A DNA stretch of 64,000 nt from Bacteroidales bacterium (GCA_910575615.1 CAJTEX010000010.1:1-64000), one strand, 5' to 3'. Shown: positions 52,556-60,609, numbered from the stretch's first letter. Translations and numbers: made by a program. The notes: generated from the letters alone by a model not told the origin.

Positions 52556-53142
52556 TTGTCGCTTGTATTTTTCTTCTTTTTCAAGGTCAGCGCGTCGACC
52601 ATCCTTATGGCGAAGGGGTCGAAACGGGTCGGCCGGTAGACGAAGTTCTTCTGCATGACGAAATTCCAGGCCAGGGAGACGATGAGCGACACCGACAAGC
52701 GGGCGAATGCGAAAATCCCGTCAGGCTTTATCCAATGTATGTTGGTTATCAGTTCGAAACGTTGCAGCCCCTGCTCGAGGAGGGTGGTGCCCCCGAGGTT
52801 GAGGATGAAGCTGCCTCCCCAGATGAGGAGGTATTTGATTGCCACCGCCTTGACCGAGCAGTTGTCGGCCTGGAAGGTGAACTTGTAGTTGACGATGCAG
52901 TTGACGATGCCTCCTACCACGAGGCCGATGGCTGTGGCCAGGAAGGTGCGCATGGGGGCCGAGCCGAGCGGAGAGAATACCCAGGCGTAGAACACGAAGC
53001 ATACCCCCATATCGGTCCACGACGCGATTTGGGATGAAACCGATGAGCGGAGGAAGGTGAAGATGCCTTTCCCGTGCAGAAACTTGTCGGCGATTTTGTT
53101 TGACAGTGTCTTTATGCCCATCTGATTTGTCTGGGGTTGCAT
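52552..53142 (-). CDS. GtrA-like small membrane protein
   Basis: The 196-aa protein has four hydrophobic segments in the GtrA pattern: SQIASWTDMGVCFVFYAWVF, TFLATAIGLVVGGIVNCIVNYKFTF (with the conserved NY.FTF), AIKYLLIWGGSFILNLGGTTLL and LSVSLIVSLAWNFVMQKNFVYR (with the matching N..F..K..F). GtrA proteins are thought to help flip polyprenyl-linked sugars or otherwise assist membrane glycosylation. The start at 53142 lies 26 bases after the ATP-grasp-like gene; an ATG at 53121 is possible. Placed inside the lipid operon, it might move an inositol-lipid intermediate across the membrane, which is speculation. Confidence 0.82.
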   Translation of the reverse strand: MQPQTNQMGIKTLSNKIADKFLHGKGIFTFLRSSVSSQIASWTDMGVCFVFYAWVFSPLGSAPMRTFLATAIGLVVGGIVNCIVNYKFTFQADNCSVKAVAIKYLLIWGGSFILNLGGTTLLEQGLQRFELITNIHWIKPDGIFAFARLSVSLIVSLAWNFVMQKNFVYRPTRFDPFAIRMVDALTLKKKKNTSDK

Positions 53143-53168
53143 TTTTTGTGTTGGGTGTGAGTCGATTG

Positions 53169-54014
53169 TTACTGGCGTCGCTCTTTGATGGCGGCCATTA
53201 CTGCCTTGGCGATGTTGGTGGCGGCCTCGGCGCGGCAGGCCGAGAAGCTTGGCCAGTCGTTGAAGTCGATTATGCTGAGCGAGCCGTCTTCGGCCTGGAT
53301 GCACTCCCCGCCGTAGACGATGAGGTTCAGCTCCTTGGCTGCGCGGCGGCATATCGCCTTGAGGGCCTCATCGGTGCGGCGGGTCTCCTCGTCCTTGGGC
53401 TTGATGGTCTCAGGCTCGTAGGGGCGGAACCAATGGAAGAAGGGGGTGTCGGCGACACCGTAGAATTTCACGAGCTTGCCGGTGAGATGGCGCGAGATGA
53501 CGGCTCTCTTGAATCCGCGCAGGAAATACTCCTGGAGGACATCCTGAGCCTCGGCGGGGGTGCGCACATAGCTGACATCCTCGGCATGCTGGGCGTGGAA
53601 GTCGCCGCGCTTTATCCAGCACTGGCTGAAGCCGAGTTTCTGGAGGCGGCCTTTGACCACCTCGTCGGTGTCGACGATGATGCTGGCGGGGTAGGGGATG
53701 TTGGAGCCGAGCAATATGCGGGCCTGGCGCTCACGGATGCAGTTCTCGATGCCATAGCCTGAGTTTATGACCAGCTGCCCCTGCTCCTCGAGCTGCTGCA
53801 GCAGGTCGGTCGAACGGCGTTCGCGACACATATTTATGATCACCGGCTCGGTGACAGCCCCCGAGCAGAATTGCTCCTCGGAGTAAATGCGCACCTCGCA
53901 GCCGCGTTTGCGCAGCTGCTCGGCCACGGTGTTGAGTATCGTGGCGTCGTTTCCGACATGGTTGGGGGAGAATGCCCCAGCTCGCATTATGGCGGCTATC
54001 TTCGTGGTGGCCAT
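53169..54014 (-). CDS. ATP-grasp-like protein in the inositol-lipid operon
   Basis: This 281-aa soluble protein starts with a Rossmann-like domain (~1-95, TTKIAAIMRAGAFSPNHVGND...). The next part resembles an ATP-grasp enzyme: a nucleotide-binding strand (SQCWIKRGDFHAQ), a turn GFKRAVISRHLTGKLVKFYGVAD, and a C-terminal metal-site strand SLSIIDFNDWPSF with Asp and Asn in the expected places. ATP-grasp enzymes join a carboxylate to an amine, thiol or similar group with ATP. No precise family is recognised. It is the first gene after a consensus promoter and leads GtrA, the CDP-alcohol enzyme and PAP2, so a role in making or decorating the lipid headgroup is plausible. Confidence 0.7.
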   Translation of the reverse strand: MATTKIAAIMRAGAFSPNHVGNDATILNTVAEQLRKRGCEVRIYSEEQFCSGAVTEPVIINMCRERRSTDLLQQLEEQGQLVINSGYGIENCIRERQARILLGSNIPYPASIIVDTDEVVKGRLQKLGFSQCWIKRGDFHAQHAEDVSYVRTPAEAQDVLQEYFLRGFKRAVISRHLTGKLVKFYGVADTPFFHWFRPYEPETIKPKDEETRRTDEALKAICRRAAKELNLIVYGGECIQAEDGSLSIIDFNDWPSFSACRAEAATNIAKAVMAAIKERRQ

Positions 54015-54037
54015 CGCAAAATCAGTTTTCCAGAGTG

Positions 54038-54069
54038 CAAAGGTAGCTCATTTCGGTCAAAATCGCAAA
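54038..54069 (-). promoter_or_regulatory. Promoter of the inositol-lipid operon
   Basis: TTTG, exactly 20 bases, then TACCTTTG on the minus strand; the start codon at 54014 follows about 24 bases later. Confidence 0.75.
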
Positions 54070-54148
54070 TTTTTGTCGGGGTGACGGCTCCCACGCCTAT
54101 GATACGAGATGGTGGCCGCCGTGTCCCGGCATTGCCGGCGCGAGGCCG

Positions 54149-54427
54149 TCATTTCTTCTTTTTCTTTGAGAAATAATCGTTGTGCATCTTGATGGCGAAC
54201 ACCGTCGCCGAGCATGCCAGGGTGATGAGGTTGGTGATGATCAGCGGCCAGTTGACGGGGTCGCTCAGGAATCCCTGGGCGACGAAGAAGGCCGATCCGA
54301 GGCCCATTAGCATGAATGTCGGCAAGGCGATGGAGTCGGTCTCGCGGGTGCGGATGGTGTAGATGGCCTGGGGGAGGTAGCCGAAAATCATGCAGAGGGC
54401 GGCTGCGTATCCAATGATGTTGAACAT
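54149..54427 (-). CDS. SemiSWEET-type sugar transporter
   Basis: This 92-aa protein has three membrane helices forming one triple-helix bundle. The signature is GYLPQAIYTIRTRETDSIALPTF in helix 1 (PQ motif) and NWPLIITNLITLACSATVFAIKM in helix 3, followed by a lysine-rich tail. SemiSWEETs work as dimers and let small sugars pass down their gradient. It has its own promoter and is followed, after an 80-base gap, by the inositol-lipid operon promoter. Whether it carries inositol or another polyol is only suggested by position. Confidence 0.87.
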   Translation of the reverse strand: MFNIIGYAAALCMIFGYLPQAIYTIRTRETDSIALPTFMLMGLGSAFFVAQGFLSDPVNWPLIITNLITLACSATVFAIKMHNDYFSKKKKK

Positions 54428-54516
54428 AAAATGTCAGGGTTTTCAGGGTTGTGTTATTGATTCTTCCGGCGATTTATTTCCCGGGAATGCCCGAGAGAAA
54501 AAGGCCGAAAGGGCTG

Positions 54517-54546
54517 CAAAGTTAACAAATTAAGATGACAAAACAA
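54517..54546 (-). promoter_or_regulatory. Promoter of the SemiSWEET gene
   Basis: TTG, 19 bases, then TAACTTTG on the minus strand; leader about 85 nt. Confidence 0.65.
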
Positions 54547-54588
54547 GCCTTCGTGGCCCGGAAGCTCTCAGCCGGAAGGCCGTATGTC

Positions 54589-54619
54589 AAAAATAAAGCC
54601 GTGGCGCGGGGCCACGGCT
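54589..54619 (-). terminator. Strong terminator ending the 54.6-55.1 kb transcript
   Basis: On the minus strand AGCCGTGGC pairs with GCCACGGCT around a 5-nt loop, followed by TTTATTTTT. Confidence 0.85.
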
Positions 54620-55074
54620 TGGTTGGAAATCACATGGTTGCAAAAGATTTGATTCAAGCGCATCCGCTCCGGTTTTGAGAGAGGAGTGAGTTCCGAAAGG
54701 ATTTAAACGCCGGAAATGAACTCGTTTCATCGCGAAGCTTGGTCACCATTCCGTTTCTTTTGGCGGCCGGTTCCCCCAACACACATACATATCATCATGA
54801 AAACTTAAGCATATTGCCTTGTTCACTATCACTATGACAATTTGTCCGGGGAGATGCCCTCGACGGGCCTCGCCGGGGACATGGAGTCAAAAGAACCGAA
54901 AGTCAAAGTTCGACATAAGAAGCCTCACGGATTCCATATAATTGGAACCGGCCGGCCATGGCTGCCTGTCTTGCGGAGAGAGTGGGCCTTTTAAGGAGTT
55001 GACCCCAGGAGTGTGCCAAGTGGTCAATCCGGAAGGCGACAGGAGAGACCATAGAAAACGGTCCGTTGCCAAAT
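54590..55074 (-). ncRNA. Candidate structured non-coding RNA, about 480 nt
   Basis: A near-perfect promoter (55081-55113) and a strong terminator (54589-54619), both on the minus strand, bracket DNA with no convincing protein gene. Two short overlapping frames exist (54903-55052, 49 codons; 54887-55111, 74 codons). They disagree in frame, and the second starts upstream of the predicted transcription start. The sequence can form local hairpins, among them a long imperfect one around 54852-54887 (GTCC...GGAC ends) and TTCCA/TGGAA near 54934-54949. It does not match tmRNA, RNase P RNA or SRP RNA as I know them. It could be a regulatory RNA or a small-protein mRNA. Confidence 0.55.
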
Positions 55075-55080
55075 CCACTA

Positions 55081-55113
55081 CAAAATTACCTCTTTGTTTT
55101 GAAATTTCCAAAA
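55081..55113 (-). promoter_or_regulatory. Promoter of the candidate ncRNA
   Basis: TTTTG, exactly 20 bases, then TAATTTTG on the minus strand. It is among the best consensus matches in the window, and lies about 100 bases beyond the sensor-kinase stop. Confidence 0.78.
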
Positions 55114-55213
55114 CATAATGGGTTGACTTCTTGAATTTTAACCAAAAGGGGTGGTTTTTAGCATTTGTTTTCCAATGATACGTTAAAATTAAGAATGTCG
55201 GCCGGCGGCATGC

Positions 55214-56425
55214 TCAAGGTCGCTGGAGCGGCAGCTCGATGCGGAAGGTGGTGCCGCGCGATGGCTCGGACCATGCCACGAAGATGCGCCCCCGGTGGTA
55301 TTGCTCTACGATGCGTTTGGCCAAGGCGAGTCCAAGGCCCCATCCCCGCTTCTTGGTGGTGAATCCGGGGTTGAACACGGTCTTGTGGTTCTTGCGCGGG
55401 ATTCCTTTCCCGGTGTCGGTCACGGTGACGCAGGCGCGGTTGCCTTCAGTCGAGGTGGTGACATCGATTGAGCCCGAGCCTTCCATGGCGTCGACCGCGT
55501 TCTTTATCAGGTTTTCCATGACCCATTCAAAAAGCGGTGCGCTCATGTCGACGGGTAATGGTTGCGGCGACAGGCTGGTGGTGAGGCTTATGCGCGATGA
55601 TATGCGTGTCTGCATGTAGCCGGTGGCACGGGCCACGACATCGTTGAGGTCTTCTCGCTCCATGTTGGGGCGCGACCCGATTTTTGAGAAGCGCGAGGCT
55701 ATCATCGACAGGCGGCTGATGTCTTTGTCCATCTCCCTGACCATCTCCTCGTCTGTGCCGGTCGAGCGGAGCAGTTCGGTCCAGGCCATCAGCGACGAGA
55801 TTGGAGTGCCGAGCTGGTGGGCGGTCTCCTTCGACAGCCCCACCCATACCTTGTTTTGCTCGGCCTTGCGGGTGGAGTTGACGGCGAAATAGACGATGGC
55901 GATGAACGCCAGCATCACCAGCAACTGTATGTAGGGGTAGTAGCTGAGCCGTCGGAGCAGCTTGGAGTCGTCGTAATAGAGATGCTGCAGGTTGTCAGGG
56001 GAGATGATGATGTGAATCACATTAGCCCTCTTCTCGAGCGACGCCAGCTTGCCCCGCAGGTAGCTCTCGTTGGCCGGGGATATGATCCAGGGTGTCAGCG
56101 AATCGACATCTTCCGGCAGGTCGAAGTTGCGGTGGAGCAGTATGTTGCCCTCGTCGTCGGTGAGCAGCACGGGGATGGTGTGGTTCTGCTCTATTATCCC
56201 GAAAAGGAACTCGAGGTTTTCGGGCGACACATCCGGCGCGTCGGGATTCTGGCCGATGTCGGCAATCTGCTTTGTCGCGTCGGCCCATATCTGCATGCGC
56301 TCTCTCTCCTGGGCCGACAGGTCGGTCACCAGGCTGTTGGACACAAGCACGAAGACCACCACCACGGTGATGGATACCACGAAGAAAAGCACGGTGCCGA
56401 AGCGTCGGATGTCGTAGATGTTCAT
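55214..56425 (-). CDS. Membrane sensor histidine kinase without adjacent regulator
   Basis: The 403-aa protein has two membrane helices (~10-30 and ~163-183) enclosing a ~130-residue periplasmic sensor domain. The dimerisation segment follows with phospho-acceptor His203 in SKETAHQLGTPISSL, then a HATPase domain: N box ENLIKNAVDAM, G1 DTGKGIPRKN, F box NPGFTTKKRG and G2 WGLGLALAKRI. It should autophosphorylate in response to an envelope signal. No response regulator adjoins; the gene is last in a run after xseB (20-base gap). The partner is therefore unknown. Confidence 0.92.
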   Translation of the reverse strand: MNIYDIRRFGTVLFFVVSITVVVVFVLVSNSLVTDLSAQERERMQIWADATKQIADIGQNPDAPDVSPENLEFLFGIIEQNHTIPVLLTDDEGNILLHRNFDLPEDVDSLTPWIISPANESYLRGKLASLEKRANVIHIIISPDNLQHLYYDDSKLLRRLSYYPYIQLLVMLAFIAIVYFAVNSTRKAEQNKVWVGLSKETAHQLGTPISSLMAWTELLRSTGTDEEMVREMDKDISRLSMIASRFSKIGSRPNMEREDLNDVVARATGYMQTRISSRISLTTSLSPQPLPVDMSAPLFEWVMENLIKNAVDAMEGSGSIDVTTSTEGNRACVTVTDTGKGIPRKNHKTVFNPGFTTKKRGWGLGLALAKRIVEQYHRGRIFVAWSEPSRGTTFRIELPLQRP

Positions 56426-56444
56426 CTGAGGAGGGTCGGCGCTG

Positions 56445-56660
56445 TCAGTTCTCGAGCTGGGTTAGGATGGAGCGCAGCTCCTCGTCGGTGGCGGTGAGCC
56501 TTGCGCGGCATTCGGCGATCAGCTCTGTGGCGCGTCGGGTGAGCGCGGCCAGGCGGTCGATGTCACACTGGTCGCTCTGCATCGTCTTGAGAATCGTCGA
56601 GAGTTCCTCGAAAGCTTCGTTGTAGGTCAGTTCTTTTACAGGTCTGTTATTTTCAGGCAT
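56445..56660 (-). CDS. xseB: Exonuclease VII small subunit
   Basis: The 71-aa helical protein has the XseB pattern: TYNEAFEELSTILKTMQSDQCDIDRLAALTRRATELIAECRARL. Several XseB copies wrap the long helices of XseA to form exonuclease VII, which degrades single-stranded DNA from both ends to oligonucleotides. It follows xseA with a 14-base gap. Confidence 0.95.
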   Translation of the reverse strand: MPENNRPVKELTYNEAFEELSTILKTMQSDQCDIDRLAALTRRATELIAECRARLTATDEELRSILTQLEN

Positions 56661-56674
56661 GGTGGATTGAGGTT

Positions 56675-57970
56675 TTAAGGGGTGTGGGCGAGGAATGAGC
56701 CGTCTGCAAGGGTGATTTCGAGCAGCGCGCCCAGAGGCACATCCTTGACAGAGGTCACGGCGTGGCCGTCGATGCGGGTGATGGAGTAGCCCCGGGCCAA
56801 GGTGGCGGCAGGCGACAGCACCTCAAGCAGCTGCGCCGAGGCATCGAGCCGTTCGGCGTGGCGGCGCAGCAGGTCGCGGGTAGCGTTGGAGATGGTGTTG
56901 ACCGCCATGTCGAGGCGCGAGCGCGATGGCTCGATTTTCACGGCTGAGAGGCCGTAGAGCGACGCGACGGCGCGTGTCATAGCGGCTTTGGAGCGTTCGA
57001 CGGCTCCTCGGGCGGCCACCGGCAACAGCGCCTCGGCCTGGGCGAGCTGCTCCTTGTCGCCCGCTATGCGTTGGGTGGCGAACTGCACTATCCTGTTTCC
57101 GGCGGCCATCAGCGCGCCAAGCACCGCCTCACCTTTGCCGATGAGCCATTCGGCCACGGCTGTGGGGGTTTTCAGGCGGATGTTGGTCACCCAGTCGAGA
57201 ACGGTCACATCGCGTTCGTGGCCGATGCCTATCGCCACCGGTAGCGGGAACTGGGCCACAGACGCGGCCAGGTCGTAGTCCTCGAATGCCTGCAGGTCTG
57301 AGGTCGCGCCTCCCCCACGGATTATCACCACCCCGTCCCATGCGCCTTGCTCTTCGGCCACCCTCTCCAGTGCGGCGATAATGGAGCGCGGAGCCGAGGC
57401 CCCTTGCATCACCGCCGGGAAAAGCTTGGTGGTGAACTTGATGCGCGACGGGTTGTTGGCGAGCTGGTTCATGAAGTCGCCGTATCCGGCGGCTCCGGGG
57501 GCAGAGATGACAGCCACGCGCTGGACTACCGTGGGCCATTTCAGCGAACGGTTGTCTTCGAGTATCCCCTCATCCTGAAGCTTGCGCAGGATTTCGTTGC
57601 GGCGGCGCACAAGGTCGCCCATGGTGTATTCGGGGTTTGCCTCATGTATCACAAGGGACAGCCCGAAGACGGAATGCAACGACGCGGACACGCGGAGCAT
57701 CACTTTCAGGCCCGAGGCGAACGGCTGCCCGGTGGCCTCCAGAAAACGACGGCTCAGCGGGCCGAAGACATTGGCCCAGCAACACCCGCGTATGCGGGCG
57801 AGCTGCCGTCCGCCGTCATCCTTCTGCAGCAGCTCCATATAGCAATGGCCGCCCCGCGACGCGACATCCTGCAGCTCCGCCGTGATCCAGACATTCTGGG
57901 TCTCAGGCTGCTGGACGAGGCAGGATATGCGATTTGTGAGTTCGAGGAGTGAGATCGGGTTGCGGTTCAT
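56675..57970 (-). CDS. xseA: Exonuclease VII large subunit
   Basis: This 431-aa protein has an N-terminal OB fold that binds single-stranded DNA (~1-105; ISCLVQQPETQNVWITAELQDV). The catalytic domain (~115-310) includes AVISAPGAAGYGDFMNQLANN, VVIIRGGGATSDLQAFEDYDLA and PVAIGIGHERDVTVLDWV, and a coiled-coil section ends in the LARGYSITRIDG motif. It forms the nuclease core with XseB and acts in DNA repair and recombination. It lies 37 bases after the DUF3256 gene in the same direction. Confidence 0.95.
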   Translation of the reverse strand: MNRNPISLLELTNRISCLVQQPETQNVWITAELQDVASRGGHCYMELLQKDDGGRQLARIRGCCWANVFGPLSRRFLEATGQPFASGLKVMLRVSASLHSVFGLSLVIHEANPEYTMGDLVRRRNEILRKLQDEGILEDNRSLKWPTVVQRVAVISAPGAAGYGDFMNQLANNPSRIKFTTKLFPAVMQGASAPRSIIAALERVAEEQGAWDGVVIIRGGGATSDLQAFEDYDLAASVAQFPLPVAIGIGHERDVTVLDWVTNIRLKTPTAVAEWLIGKGEAVLGALMAAGNRIVQFATQRIAGDKEQLAQAEALLPVAARGAVERSKAAMTRAVASLYGLSAVKIEPSRSRLDMAVNTISNATRDLLRRHAERLDASAQLLEVLSPAATLARGYSITRIDGHAVTSVKDVPLGALLEITLADGSFLAHTP

Positions 57971-58007
57971 CGTTTTGGAAGCGGAAGGCAGCAGGCTCGG
58001 GCGGTGG

Positions 58008-58829
58008 TCATTTTTCCATCACCAGGCGTTTGCCGTTCCAGTGGAAGGTTATCGACTTGCGTATCGAAGACTCGGCCATGCCCAGAGATTCCTCCGGGAT
58101 ATAGCCGGGCAGATTGTTGGTGAAAACGGCTGACCTGCTTTCAGGGAAATATTCGAGCTTTGCCAGGACGAAAGGCACGGCATTCTCCACGTCGTCGCGT
58201 TTCTTTTCCCCCTCGGGAAGCATCCAGTCGTCAAGGGTCGGCACTGTGAAAAGGCCTTTGATTGCTTTCCAGTCTGTGTCGTAGAATTTCACTGTCGAGT
58301 CTTCAGCCGGGGTCTTGAGGGTGCGGGCAAGCATTATCACCGCATCGCCTTTCCTCCCGTGGGAGGGGAGCAGGACGAGGGTGTATTCCGATACCGGCGA
58401 TGTCGTGAACACAAGTTTCTCCGCTGTCTCCTCCAGGATGCGGCATTCCCCCCCGATAAGGTTCTTCGAAGCCTTGTCAGACCCGGCCTTGAAGTAGTCG
58501 ATCATGTCCATGCGTGTCATGGGGTCGATGGTCGGGAACACAGACAGCGGTGCGCTGACAAAGAAGTCGGCGGCGGTCGAGGCCTCCTCGACCTTTTCGG
58601 TCTTGTCGGAATCGGGGGCCTTGTAGATGCCTGACGCGAGGGCTGCCGCTGCCTCCTGGGGAGACATGGCCTCCACCGAGTCGGCCTCGGCGGTGGTGAC
58701 AGCCGCGGGGTGCTGCTCAGCCGGAGTCTCCCCGGCGGCCCGGAATCCGCAGGCCGCGGTCGCCACCGCCAGGGCGGCGGCGACCATCGGGGCTATGCGG
58801 TATGAAGCGGCGGTTGGTTTGTGTCTCAT
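58008..58829 (-). CDS. Exported DUF3256 family protein
   Basis: The 273-aa protein has an N-terminal membrane-export segment (APMVAAALAVATAACGF; a cysteine sits at the cleavage region but the lipobox is poor), a low-complexity linker rich in Ala, Glu and Thr, and a C-terminal DUF3256 domain (~90-270; FPTIDPMTRMDMIDYFKAG, NLIGGECRILEET, TLVLLPSHGRKGDAVIMLARTL). The family is confined to Bacteroidetes and has no known function. It sits between the helicase and xseA with short gaps, so it is probably co-transcribed. Confidence 0.8.
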   Translation of the reverse strand: MRHKPTAASYRIAPMVAAALAVATAACGFRAAGETPAEQHPAAVTTAEADSVEAMSPQEAAAALASGIYKAPDSDKTEKVEEASTAADFFVSAPLSVFPTIDPMTRMDMIDYFKAGSDKASKNLIGGECRILEETAEKLVFTTSPVSEYTLVLLPSHGRKGDAVIMLARTLKTPAEDSTVKFYDTDWKAIKGLFTVPTLDDWMLPEGEKKRDDVENAVPFVLAKLEYFPESRSAVFTNNLPGYIPEESLGMAESSIRKSITFHWNGKRLVMEK

Positions 58830-58857
58830 ATCGTCTGGTCTTTAAAAAGTGCGCGGG

Positions 58858-60609
58858 TCATTTGCGGCGCGATTTCTTTTTGAAGATTGCGTAGTGGTCC
58901 TCCTCGGCCTCCACGCCACGGCGTTCCTTGCTGCGGCGGGTGGCGGCGTGGGCGTAGTCCTTGTCAGCCTCGGCGATTTCGCTGTAAAGGCGTTTTCCGA
59001 AGAATTCCGCGCCCTTGAGGCTGTTGACCACACGCTTGGCGTCGGATTTCTTCACATCGAAGAGCGAGTAGGAGGGCATCAGGTCTATGCGGCCGACATC
59101 CACCCTGGGGCCTGCGACATTCTTGTTGAGCGTCTCGATGAGGTTGCCCGCGAAGAAACCGTCGCGCTTGCCGACATTGACATACACGCGTTCCATGCCT
59201 TTCGAGGCGGTGCGGCGGTCTTTCTCCTCCATCGAGCGCGGCTCCTCTTTTTTCTTGTCCTTGCGGTTCTTGGCCGGTTTCTCGTCGATGAGGTCGATTT
59301 TGGGCGCGTCCTTGTAATATTCGAGCAACCTGCGGAACTCGAGTGACAGCACCCGCTTGATGAGGTCTTCCGAGGTGAGCCATCCCAGTTTCTTCATCAC
59401 TCCGGGGAGGTATTTCTCCATCTCGCTGTCATTGACCTCTACGCGTTCTATGCGGTCGGCCAGCGAGAAGAGCTGCTTCTCTATGATATGCTCGGGGGTC
59501 GGCACCTCCTTGCGCTCGAATGTCTTGCCGATGATGCGCTCGATTTCACGCAGGCGCCCTTTCTCGCGGGAGTGGATGATGGCCACTGACACGCCTGACT
59601 TGCCGGCGCGTCCGGTGCGGCCCGAGCGGTGGGTGTAGACCGCCGCGTCGTCGGGCAGACCGTAGTTGATGACGTGGGTGAGGTCGTCGACATCGAGGCC
59701 TCGGGCTGCCACGTCGGTGGCCACCAGCATGGTGATCACCCTGTCGCGGAATTTCTGCATCACCATGTCGCGCTGCTGCTGCGAGAGGTCGCCGTGGAGC
59801 GAGTCGGCGTTGTAACCGTCGCGGATTAGGTTCTCGGCGATTTCCTGGGTGTCGCGGCGGGTGCGGCAGAAAATGATGGCGTAGATGTTGGGGCTGTCGT
59901 CGGCGATGCGTTTCAGGGCAAGGTATTTGTCGCGCGCGTTGACCATATAGTACACATGGCGCACGTTTGCGGCTCCCTCGTTGCGGGTGCCGACGACAAA
60001 CTCCTGCGGGTTGTGCATGTACTTGCTGGCGATGCGGGCGATTTCCTTGGGCATGGTTGCCGAGAACATCAGCATCTTGCGGTTGTCGGGCACATGGTCG
60101 AGGATTTCGTTGATGGAGTCGAGGAAGCCCATGTTGAGCATCTCGTCAGCCTCGTCGAGTATCACGGTGTGTACATCCTCGAGTTTCACCACCCCACGGT
60201 TGATGAGGTCGATCAGTCGGCCCGGGGTGGCCACAATCACCTGCGCGCCGCTCTTGAGGGCCTTTATCTGGCTCTGTATGCTTGACCCGCCGTAGACTGG
60301 AATCACCTTGATGTCGGGCATGTACTTCGAGAAGTCGGCAAGGTCTGACGCGATCTGCAGGCAAAGCTCGCGGGTGGGGGAGAGTATGAGGGCCTGGGGC
60401 TTGTTCAGCTCCGGGTCGAGGCGCTGGAGCACCGGTATGCCGAAAGCGGCAGTCTTTCCGGTGCCGGTCTGGGCAAGGGCAACCACATCTCCGTCTTCGT
60501 TGAGGAGATGGGGGATTACCCGTTCCTGTACGGGCATGGGGGTTTCAAAACCGAGTTCTTCGACAGCTTTTCTTAAAGGCTCGCTGACGCCTAATTCTTC
60601 AAATGTCAT
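58858..60609 (-). CDS. DEAD-box RNA helicase (DeaD/CsdA-like) with DbpA-type RNA-binding domain
   Basis: The 583-aa enzyme unwinds RNA with ATP. Motifs in order: Q motif (TPMPVQERVIP), AQTGTGKT (I), PTRELC (Ia), TPGRLID (Ib), DEAD (II), SAT (III), IIFCRTRRD (IV), ATDVAARGLD (V) and HRSGRTGRAG (VI). Then come a helical linker with a Lys/Glu-rich stretch and a DbpA-like RNA-recognition domain (~470-550; RVYVNVGKRDGFFAGNLIETLN). Such proteins help ribosome assembly and RNA turnover, especially in the cold. The start at 60609 (MTFEELGVSEPLRKAV) is the family N terminus; the open frame upstream is not homologous. Probably first gene of the run down to the sensor kinase. Confidence 0.93.
   Translation of the reverse strand: MTFEELGVSEPLRKAVEELGFETPMPVQERVIPHLLNEDGDVVALAQTGTGKTAAFGIPVLQRLDPELNKPQALILSPTRELCLQIASDLADFSKYMPDIKVIPVYGGSSIQSQIKALKSGAQVIVATPGRLIDLINRGVVKLEDVHTVILDEADEMLNMGFLDSINEILDHVPDNRKMLMFSATMPKEIARIASKYMHNPQEFVVGTRNEGAANVRHVYYMVNARDKYLALKRIADDSPNIYAIIFCRTRRDTQEIAENLIRDGYNADSLHGDLSQQQRDMVMQKFRDRVITMLVATDVAARGLDVDDLTHVINYGLPDDAAVYTHRSGRTGRAGKSGVSVAIIHSREKGRLREIERIIGKTFERKEVPTPEHIIEKQLFSLADRIERVEVNDSEMEKYLPGVMKKLGWLTSEDLIKRVLSLEFRRLLEYYKDAPKIDLIDEKPAKNRKDKKKEEPRSMEEKDRRTASKGMERVYVNVGKRDGFFAGNLIETLNKNVAGPRVDVGRIDLMPSYSLFDVKKSDAKRVVNSLKGAEFFGKRLYSEIAEADKDYAHAATRRSKERRGVEAEEDHYAIFKKKSRRK

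Noticed and set aside
53143-53352. N-terminal extension of the GtrA-like protein
   Set aside because: It overlaps the ATP-grasp-like gene and has no hydrophobic or family character.
54887-55111. 74-codon gene in the 54.6-55.1 kb gap
   Set aside because: It would start upstream of the predicted transcription start, overlaps another short frame and shows no recognisable motif.
54589-55113. tmRNA, RNase P RNA or SRP RNA
   Set aside because: I found none of the conserved cores of these RNAs (no tag-peptide frame, no RNase P P4 core sequence, no SRP GGAA tetraloop helix).
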